From an uncultured bacterium (GTDB lineage: Bacteria; Bacillota; Clostridia; Lachnospirales; Lachnospiraceae), in the NCBI GenBank assembly GCA_946061355.1, contig CAMGRE010000053.1, positions 1 through 12,716 on the forward strand: a DNA stretch of 12,716 nt. The letters are read 5' to 3'. Of the stretch, positions 7,843-12,716 are shown in pieces (position 1 is the first letter of the stretch; the number at the start of each line of letters is the position of its first letter). The translations under genes were made by a program, and so were the position numbers. The notes under the pieces were generated by a model. It saw only the letters and a program-made list of their open reading frames with translations, did no database searches and was not told where the DNA came from.

Positions 7843-9188
7843 AACTCCTTACTCCAGTCCCAGTCAAATCTCTCGATATCTTCCTCGATGAGTTCCGTGC
7901 CGATCTGTGTCTCGATCAGGCTGATCCCGACTTTTGTCGCCACGCTGTGCTTCTGCTCTTTCCTGATATAGAGCACATCGCCCCTCGACACATCGCGCCG
8001 CTTGCCGTCCAGCAGGAAAGTGCCCTCGCCGTCAACCACCGTCCAGATCTCATCTCTGTTGTGATGAAGCTGATAGCTGAGCGCCTTGCCGGGCTCGATA
8101 TGCAGCCGCTTCGTCAAAGAGTTCTCGTTGCTGCTATGCTTGTCATAATCGAGCACCTTATACTCGCCCCACTGACGCCTCTCGTACATCGGCCTTGCAT
8201 CGATCTTTTCCACATAAGGTTTCAGGTAAGAGCTCGCGCCCTTGTCGCTGACCAGAATACCGTCCGCGCTGGCAACAACAACCGTGTCCTTTAACCCCAG
8301 CGCCACTACCGGAATGCCAAGTTCATTCACCACATGCGTATTCTCACAGTTCTCCCCGCGGATCACATATCCGCCGTCAGGGTCTTTCATCTTCTCCGTC
8401 AGCGTATTCCAGGTGCCCAGGTCATTCCACTCACCGCTATAAGTCACACAGACGATGGAATCCAGCTTCTCCACGACCTCATAGTCGAAGCTGTCCTTCT
8501 TGATCGTCTCATACTTCTGATAGAGCAAGTCAAAGGACACGACGCCGATCTCCTTCTCGATCAGCTTCCTGATAAAGCCTGCCTTGAAAACGAATACGCC
8601 ACCATTCCACAGCGCTCCCTGACTGAGTAATTCCTTCGCACGCTCAAGCGTCGGCTTTTCCTGCATACGAATCACGGGACTGTACCCCTGCAGAGTCTCC
8701 GGCTCCCGCAGAATATAGCCATACTTCTCCGACGGATATGTCGGCTCGATTCCCATCAGACACAGATCCGCGCCGGAATCATCGAGTGCCTGTCCCATCT
8801 TCGCCATCTGGTCAAAATACGCCTGATCCACATACGGATCCACAGGGATCACCGCGATCGCCTCATCATCCGGCGTATGCTTCTTATCGATCAGATAGGC
8901 GCCGGACAGCAGGATCGCCGGATACGTGTTGCGCCTGGACGGCTCCAGCACGGTCTCAACCTTGCTGCCGAGCTGCCGCCAGATCGCATCCTTCTGGGAC
9001 TCGCTGGAGGCAACCACCACCTCCGTATCGGGGCAGCTCTTCTTGATCTGCCCGTAAATGCGCTGGATCATCGATTCCGGATTGCCGTTCTCATCCTGCA
9101 GTACCTTCAGGAACTGCTTGGAGCGATTGTCGCTGGACAATGGCCAGAGACGCTTGCCCGATCCACCTGATAACAATACAATTTTCAT
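7839..9188 (-). CDS. manC: Mannose-1-phosphate guanylyltransferase / mannose-6-phosphate isomerase (type II)
   Basis: This 449-residue bifunctional enzyme should make GDP-mannose from mannose-1-phosphate and GTP, and interconvert fructose-6- and mannose-6-phosphate. The N-terminal nucleotidyltransferase domain has GGSGKRLWPLS (8-18), MQEKP (175-179), WNGGVFVF (194-201) and EWNDLGTW (253-260). The C-terminal cupin has HIEPGKALSYQLHHNRDEIW (363-382), with H375, H376 and E380 as likely metal ligands. Length is typical. One oddity is VIPVDP at 113-118, where most ManC proteins have PADH; I have the impression that this variant occurs in Clostridia homologues, so the substrate may not be exactly GDP-mannose. 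AAAGGAA lies about ten bases before the ATG. It sits 45 bases behind the YHYH gene and overlaps the flippase start by four bases, so it is probably the middle gene of this operon. Confidence 0.88.
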   Translation of the reverse strand: MKIVLLSGGSGKRLWPLSSDNRSKQFLKVLQDENGNPESMIQRIYGQIKKSCPDTEVVVASSESQKDAIWRQLGSKVETVLEPSRRNTYPAILLSGAYLIDKKHTPDDEAIAVIPVDPYVDQAYFDQMAKMGQALDDSGADLCLMGIEPTYPSEKYGYILREPETLQGYSPVIRMQEKPTLERAKELLSQGALWNGGVFVFKAGFIRKLIEKEIGVVSFDLLYQKYETIKKDSFDYEVVEKLDSIVCVTYSGEWNDLGTWNTLTEKMKDPDGGYVIRGENCENTHVVNELGIPVVALGLKDTVVVASADGILVSDKGASSYLKPYVEKIDARPMYERRQWGEYKVLDYDKHSSNENSLTKRLHIEPGKALSYQLHHNRDEIWTVVDGEGTFLLDGKRRDVSRGDVLYIRKEQKHSVATKVGISLIETQIGTELIEEDIERFDWDWSKEL

Positions 9189-9233
9189 AAATTCAAATTC
9201 CTTTCAATTTTGGTCTTCTGTCAAAAATCTTTC

Positions 9234-9764
9234 CTAATATGCCTTTCTTCCCTCAAACTGCCCCTGCGTCAGATAATGGTTATAGTATGCCGGAAGGTTA
9301 TTTCTCAATAAAGCAACCAGATCCGGATTATTCGCGATATAAACCTGCACATTAAAGGTTGCTGCTCCCTGCCGTCCTTCTGCCATCCCGGAGGTGACAA
9401 AATGCTGATACAGAGCCGCAGGATCTGTACCGATTACCTGCGCAATATCAGGATTTACCATTGCATAAAATGCGGCATTGAATATCACAGAGTCAAAACT
9501 CTGCTGAGCTGCAGGCTGTGCTGCCTGGACACCACCGGTCGCATATGGACATACGCCATTGGGATGCAGATGTGCCGGATGACCTCCGCAATGATAATGA
9601 TAAGATCCCAGACCGCTGGCATTCTTGTTATCTTTGTGTCCGCCTCTTGCATCGGTTCTGCCCGAATGCGCCTCAACCGTCAGCGCCACATCCGGTACCA
9701 CCACCGAAACACAGGTCAAACCAATCAATACTGCAACCATAAAGCTTAATATTCTCTTTCTCAT
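9234..9764 (-). CDS. Secreted YHYH-domain protein with two NPD repeats
   Basis: This 176-residue protein has a signal peptide: basic MRKR, a hydrophobic core (about 5-22) and a likely signal peptidase I site after VEA (residue 32). The mature N-terminus (33-74) is a YHYH domain, rich in His and Gly, with GSYHYHCGGHPAHLHPNG at 53-70 and two cysteines (C59, C72), plausibly a metal-binding or disulfide-stabilised module. A short Ala/Gln linker follows. Two tandem repeats then occupy about 95-131 and 137-173, each with Y...NPD and a closing G..EGR, like the short repeats found in many exported bacterial proteins. AGGGGG at 9771-9776 gives the start. The function is unknown; it is probably extracellular or wall-associated. 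Only 45 bases separate it from manC with no visible terminator, so co-transcription is likely. Confidence 0.85.
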   Translation of the reverse strand: MRKRILSFMVAVLIGLTCVSVVVPDVALTVEAHSGRTDARGGHKDNKNASGLGSYHYHCGGHPAHLHPNGVCPYATGGVQAAQPAAQQSFDSVIFNAAFYAMVNPDIAQVIGTDPAALYQHFVTSGMAEGRQGAATFNVQVYIANNPDLVALLRNNLPAYYNHYLTQGQFEGRKAY

Positions 9765-9833
9765 AAGTATCCCCCTATTTAAATCTTCCCATGAGTTCCA
9801 AATTCACAGTCTTGCGTTGTATGTATATCTTAT

Positions 9834-9844
9834 CACATAATGTG
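9834..9844. promoter_or_regulatory. Possible small operator palindrome upstream of the YHYH gene
   Basis: CACAT-A-ATGTG is a perfect 5-base inverted repeat with a one-base centre, about 70 bases upstream of the YHYH start. This 9765-9922 stretch otherwise holds only the ribosome binding site of the YHYH gene and the terminator of the neighbouring operon. No convincing -35/-10 pair was found for the minus strand. The palindrome is short enough to be chance. Confidence 0.2.
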
Positions 9845-9880
9845 CGTTTCATGAATCTAAAAATAACTTTTTTCGATGCA

Positions 9881-9931
9881 AAATAAAAAACATGTATAGT
9901 CATCTCCCTAATTTGCAGATGACTATACATG
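9881..9931 (-). terminator. Rho-independent terminator of the nuclease/RES cassette
   Basis: A perfect 15-base inverted repeat (9891-9905 against 9917-9931) encloses an 11-base loop. On the minus strand it is followed directly by TTTTTTATTT (9890-9881), the expected uridine tract. The right arm contains the TAG stop (9925-9923) and the last codons of the RES gene, so the terminator is built into the end of the coding region. On the plus strand no T-run follows, so it should act only for the minus-strand operon. It separates that cassette from the YHYH gene downstream. Confidence 0.9.
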
Positions 9932-10999
9932 GTGTAAGGTATAAGCAAGATCGCCAATCAAATAATTCTTACAATCTATGCAATTACAAATACCGGTATC
10001 AAATAAAGCAAGATTATAAGATTCTTTATCAAAAGTACTTATGTACTTTACTCCGTCATATCCCAAATATTTTGCAAAATCACTGATATACTGTGTAGGA
10101 AGATAATCAAGATCACTATCCCTACTACTTACAGGCTTCGCCAAATCATTCTCCATGTTCTTCAAATGCTTTGCATTAATCAGATATTTTATCTTATCCG
10201 TACTTGCATAAAATGGCGAGGTGTGCGAAATAACACTTAAATCAACAATTTTTATATCTCTCTTCAGTTCAAATGCGCCAATCGTAACATAATCAAACGC
10301 ATTTGCGCGGATTTCTTTTACCGTCGTTTCTTTTTTATTAGCAAGATACAGGCATGCAATTCCTTTTGAATTTGCCCTGCCCGGCAAAGCTTTATCTGAT
10401 GGCGGCGCACCCATTTCTTTTCTTGCATATCCTTTTTTATCAGATATTCTTCCTCTGTAAAATACCGTTCTGGATTTTAATGTGTCTGCAGTATTTCGCA
10501 AAATCTCTTCCAACACATTTAAATTTAAATATTTGCTATGGAATCGATTTTCATTTCTAAGATATCTTCGGAAATCTTCCCAACTATATTTTCCCATTAT
10601 AGAATTTTCATTTAGATAAATTTCATCATACAGTTCCGGAATCCCCGTTCTTTGAACAAGTAACCGCCTATCCGCTCCTATGGTATTTTCTATAATGCCT
10701 GAAACAATTTCCCGCACACCTTCTAAGCTAACTGCAAAAATATTCCAATCTTGGATTAAATGTTCTTCAAGTGCTTTCTTATCTTCTTCTGGAAACGTAT
10801 CATCCAATTCATCTTCACACTTATATATTTCAACGATAGAATAGATTAATTCCTCAAATTCAGAGCTTCCTGTATCCTTTTCGCTATCATATAGCCATAC
10901 ATTATTTGCCCCACAAACCGGGCAATTGCCTTTATGTCCATTTGATTCAATTGCCGCTTTTATCTCCAAATCCGAGAAGCATTCTGTACAACATATCAT
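9923..10999 (-). CDS. Multidomain RES protein (zinc ribbon, HEPN-like region, RES toxin domain)
   Basis: This 358-residue protein ends in a RES domain (about 178-335), named for conserved Arg, Glu and Ser. R182 or R184 (FYRGR), E229 (TTVKEIR) and S321 (KYISTF) are in order, with GRANSKGIACLYLA (207-220) matching the core. RES domains of ParT and MbcT act on NAD+, by ADP-ribosylation or phosphorolysis. The N-terminus has C4-x2-C7 and C26-x2-C29, a likely zinc ribbon. The helical middle (about 45-175) fits the HEPN/RES N-terminal domain class and contains RNENRFH (148-154), which resembles the R-x(4-6)-H motif of HEPN RNases, although this may be structural only. A second Cys cluster (C338, C340, C343) lies near the C-terminus. 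The start overlaps the upstream stop (ATGA), with AGGAG six to seven bases before. No small antitoxin gene adjoins it, which is unlike classical RES-Xre pairs. Confidence 0.88.
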   Translation of the reverse strand: MICCTECFSDLEIKAAIESNGHKGNCPVCGANNVWLYDSEKDTGSSEFEELIYSIVEIYKCEDELDDTFPEEDKKALEEHLIQDWNIFAVSLEGVREIVSGIIENTIGADRRLLVQRTGIPELYDEIYLNENSIMGKYSWEDFRRYLRNENRFHSKYLNLNVLEEILRNTADTLKSRTVFYRGRISDKKGYARKEMGAPPSDKALPGRANSKGIACLYLANKKETTVKEIRANAFDYVTIGAFELKRDIKIVDLSVISHTSPFYASTDKIKYLINAKHLKNMENDLAKPVSSRDSDLDYLPTQYISDFAKYLGYDGVKYISTFDKESYNLALFDTGICNCIDCKNYLIGDLAYTLHHV

Positions 11000-11967
11000 G
11001 CATTTTCTCCTAAGTAGTCACTCATCAGTTCCATATGATGCATCAGAGAATATTTCTTAATCAGTCCCAAACCGGGAAATCTTCCATTCCTGTAGTAACT
11101 AAATAGCCCACTAAGCCCTGCTGTCATCTTTATTCGGCCAAGTAATTCCCACGATTGCAGCTTTTCCATTGCCTCCTCAAATTTTCGTGGCAAATCAGCA
11201 CTTTTTTCATTTGTATCTGAAACAAAATGATGGATCTGCAACATTTTCTTTTCATCAAAATATACAATATGTATCGCTATTGCCAAAGGTGAGAAACCAC
11301 TTTCTTCATATACATCACCGACAACAGAATAATCCGCAAACCCCTGATATCCTCTTTTTTTATAAGTAATATGATTTTTGCTGAAAAATTCATCCACACA
11401 GTCACTATAGTCGGCATTTCGTTTTGCCTTATTAAAAGCATCTTCTAAAACAACGGCATCTCCTGCCAATTCATCCTTAAAATCCATGTCATTGGGAATT
11501 ATAGTTATTTTTCCGCAAATTTTTTCTCCATATTGCACATAATGATTATAATTTTCTTTCCCTTTATTGATTAGGATAACATTTTCTTTATTTATATCCC
11601 CGGCAAGAATATCATTTACCACTTTACCCCCCATTAAATATGCCGGAATCAGATGCCTATCTTTTAATATTTCTAAATTTTTTTTGATTTGTTCTTCTGC
11701 CTTTTTTCTACTTTTCTCATCTTCTGCTTTATCTGCTGTTTTCAGCATTGTTTGAAACTCCTGATGGTATCTTCCGACTTCAGGATTTTGAATAATAACA
11801 ATAGTTCTGTCATTTTTTATAAAAGTTTCCAGTGTCGAAAAAAAGGTATTATTGCATCTTACCGGCTCAACAATCGGGATAATTTTATCACTCAGTTTAT
11901 TCTGTTCCAGCATTTCTCTCAAACACAGTAACTCATTCTGCCTTCCCCTAAAATACGGATAATACAT
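10996..11967 (-). CDS. sce7725 / beta-protein family protein
   Basis: This 323-residue protein opens with MYYPYFRGRQNELLCLREM and then PIVEPV (31-36), which I recognise as the sce7725 family, related to the 'beta protein' group found in bacteria and phages. Other conserved-looking blocks are QGFADYSVVGD (208-218), where sce7725 proteins have a D-containing strand, and a C-terminal MHHMELMSDYL (309-319). A charged helical stretch (about 76-103) could form a short coiled coil. No catalytic signature is obvious, and the family has no biochemical function that I can name. GGAGGTG (11974-11980) inside the end of the upstream gene gives a strong start, with three bases between the genes. Being sandwiched between a RecB-like nuclease and a RES toxin suggests a sensor, adaptor or inhibitor role; that is inference. 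Confidence 0.82.
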   Translation of the reverse strand: MYYPYFRGRQNELLCLREMLEQNKLSDKIIPIVEPVRCNNTFFSTLETFIKNDRTIVIIQNPEVGRYHQEFQTMLKTADKAEDEKSRKKAEEQIKKNLEILKDRHLIPAYLMGGKVVNDILAGDINKENVILINKGKENYNHYVQYGEKICGKITIIPNDMDFKDELAGDAVVLEDAFNKAKRNADYSDCVDEFFSKNHITYKKRGYQGFADYSVVGDVYEESGFSPLAIAIHIVYFDEKKMLQIHHFVSDTNEKSADLPRKFEEAMEKLQSWELLGRIKMTAGLSGLFSYYRNGRFPGLGLIKKYSLMHHMELMSDYLGENA

Positions 11968-11970
11968 TCT

Positions 11971-12648
11971 CTACACCTCCAATTTCCGTCCCCAAAACTT
12001 CTGTATCATTTCACAGTCATTTCTATTTTCTTTCGTAAAATATGCATAATATTTTAATTCATACGGGATTTTCTCCTCTATTGTCAATAGCGTCCTCTGT
12101 TTTAAGCAATGCAACATCTCTCTCTGTAATGTCAGAATATTAATTCTTTTCAGCCATGACACACATTCTCTGTAATACTGAAACTGATTCACCTGTGGAA
12201 GTTTGCCAAAATGATGTAAAAGTATATTCTCATACTCCCTTTTCCTTAGAATCTGTGCAATAGTATCATAAGATAATCCTTTGTTATGATATCCTGCTTT
12301 CTTTCTGCAGAGCAAATTTCCCTTTTCACATAGTACATATATTCCTACTTTAGTTTCTTTTAAAATTTCTTTTGCCTTTTTATACTGTTCTTTCCCTACT
12401 ACCAGATATACATATGTGAATGCTTTATAGTAATCAGCAATCTGACTCTCCAACCGGCTAAAATTGTCCAAATCAGATTTTATTTCATATACAATTCCCG
12501 TGCCATTTATCATAATAAAATCCGCTTTGGAATCTGCTATCGGCAATTCCGTCAACGCTGCCGTATCATACAAGTCATGCTTATCCAACAAAAGTCGGTT
12601 AAATATCGTGTTTTTAAAATAATTCTCATTTCTATCATGGCAGTCCAT
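11971..12648 (-). CDS. sce7726-type RecB-like PD-(D/E)XK nuclease
   Basis: The first half of this 225-residue protein contains a full RecB-like nuclease signature: E34 (TELPI), D43 (KADFIMI), E55-x-K57 (YEIKSDLD) and a downstream Q69-x3-Y73 (QIADYY), in the spacing of PD-(D/E)XK enzymes that cut DNA with Mg2+. EIKS followed by DNFSRLESQI is the hallmark I associate with sce7726 proteins, and the next gene is the matching sce7725. The second half (about 115-225) is an additional helical, basic region of unknown role, longer than short sce7726 proteins of about 100-130 residues. The start is uncertain: no Shine-Dalgarno sequence precedes ATG 12648, and a 9-base inverted repeat covers that site. 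No better in-frame start was found; upstream an in-frame stop comes within 24 bases. Confidence 0.8.
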   Translation of the reverse strand: MDCHDRNENYFKNTIFNRLLLDKHDLYDTAALTELPIADSKADFIMINGTGIVYEIKSDLDNFSRLESQIADYYKAFTYVYLVVGKEQYKKAKEILKETKVGIYVLCEKGNLLCRKKAGYHNKGLSYDTIAQILRKREYENILLHHFGKLPQVNQFQYYRECVSWLKRINILTLQREMLHCLKQRTLLTIEEKIPYELKYYAYFTKENRNDCEMIQKFWGRKLEV

Positions 12649-12670
12649 GTAATGGGGGCTACCATTACAT
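12647..12670. promoter_or_regulatory. Inverted repeat over the start site of the nuclease cassette
   Basis: ATGTAATGG (12647-12655) and CCATTACAT (12662-12670) are perfect 9-base complements around a 6-base centre. The repeat runs from the start codon of the nuclease gene back to the putative -10 element. It could be an operator for a repressor or, as RNA, a hairpin that hides the start codon. No regulator gene is seen in the cassette. The repeat is seen directly; its role is inferred. Confidence 0.5.
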
Positions 12671-12674
12671 TATG
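12669..12674 (-). promoter_or_regulatory. Candidate -10 element of the nuclease cassette
   Basis: On the minus strand CATAAT matches TATAAT at five of six positions, about 20 bases upstream of the nuclease ATG. The hexamer 17 bases further upstream is CGCACA, which matches TTGACA only in its ACA half, so the promoter would be weak or need an activator. Transcription would begin within the inverted repeat and give a very short leader without a Shine-Dalgarno sequence. Confidence 0.3.
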
Positions 12675-12716
12675 AATTATCTCAAAAGGATTGTGCGTGT
12701 CTTGAAGCAGATTCGA

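Noticed and set aside
9765..9890. Minus-strand promoter for the YHYH gene (GATAAG, TATACA and similar hexamers near 9825-9838)
   Set aside because: Each candidate -10 lacks a matching -35 at an acceptable distance; a promoter is likely somewhere here but cannot be placed.
9891..9931. 15-base inverted repeat as an attachment site or transposon end
   Set aside because: The U-tract on one side and its position at a gene end explain it as a terminator; no transposase, integrase or flanking target duplication is seen.
9892..10086. 64-codon plus-strand reading frame over the terminator and RES 3' end
   Set aside because: It starts inside the terminator stem and lies antisense to the well-supported RES gene; its composition is what an AT-rich antisense frame gives.
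11971..12648. Nuclease as a CRISPR-associated Cas4
   Set aside because: The QxxxY motif is shared across RecB-like nucleases. There is no CRISPR array, no other cas gene and no Cas4-type iron-sulfur cysteine set at the ends of the nuclease domain.
12672..12716. Possible start of a plus-strand gene running off the right edge (ATG at 12672, 15 open codons, basic N-terminus)
   Set aside because: It would leave only 23 bases between divergent start codons, has no well-spaced ribosome binding site (GGGGG lies 13 bases away), and 15 codons are too few to distinguish from chance.

Overview
The window looks like a chromosomal accessory region of a low-to-mid GC Gram-positive Clostridia, probably Lachnospiraceae. 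This is inferred from strong GGAGG-type ribosome binding sites, tightly packed and overlapping genes, a YHYH-domain secreted protein and the general look of the glycan genes; no rRNA or other marker is present to prove it. Three blocks can be seen.

Block 1 (9-6176, plus strand) is a surface-glycan cluster. A GT4 glycosyltransferase ends an operon entering from the left. A near-consensus promoter built over its stop codon (1139-1167) then starts a five-gene run: a DegT-type sugar aminotransferase, a GNAT acetyltransferase, a GT2 glycosyltransferase, a small two-helix membrane protein of unknown function, and a large polytopic membrane protein that resembles a GT-C glycosyltransferase. The aminotransferase and GNAT together suggest an N-acetylated amino-deoxy sugar that the transferases then place on a glycan.

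Block 2 (6109-9764, minus strand) runs towards block 1 and overlaps its last gene by 68 bases. In transcription order it encodes a secreted YHYH protein, a bifunctional ManC-type mannose-1-phosphate guanylyltransferase/isomerase, and a PglK-like ABC flippase for lipid-linked oligosaccharides. ManC would supply an activated sugar, the transferases assemble a lipid-linked glycan, and the flippase turns it outward for the membrane protein(s) to use.

Block 3 (9881-12674, minus strand) is unrelated and visibly more AT-rich. It is a compact three-gene cassette with its own terminator: a RecB-like PD-(D/E)XK nuclease of the sce7726 type, an sce7725 / 'beta protein' family partner, and a multidomain RES protein (zinc ribbon, HEPN-like middle, RES toxin domain). 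The genes are separated by 3 bases or overlap by 4. A nuclease, a partner of unknown function and a probable NAD-targeting toxin in one operon is the best candidate in the window for an undescribed defence or abortive-infection system.

No tRNA, rRNA, CRISPR array, insertion sequence or integrase was seen. There is no gene-free stretch longer than 300 bases; the longest is 9765-9922.
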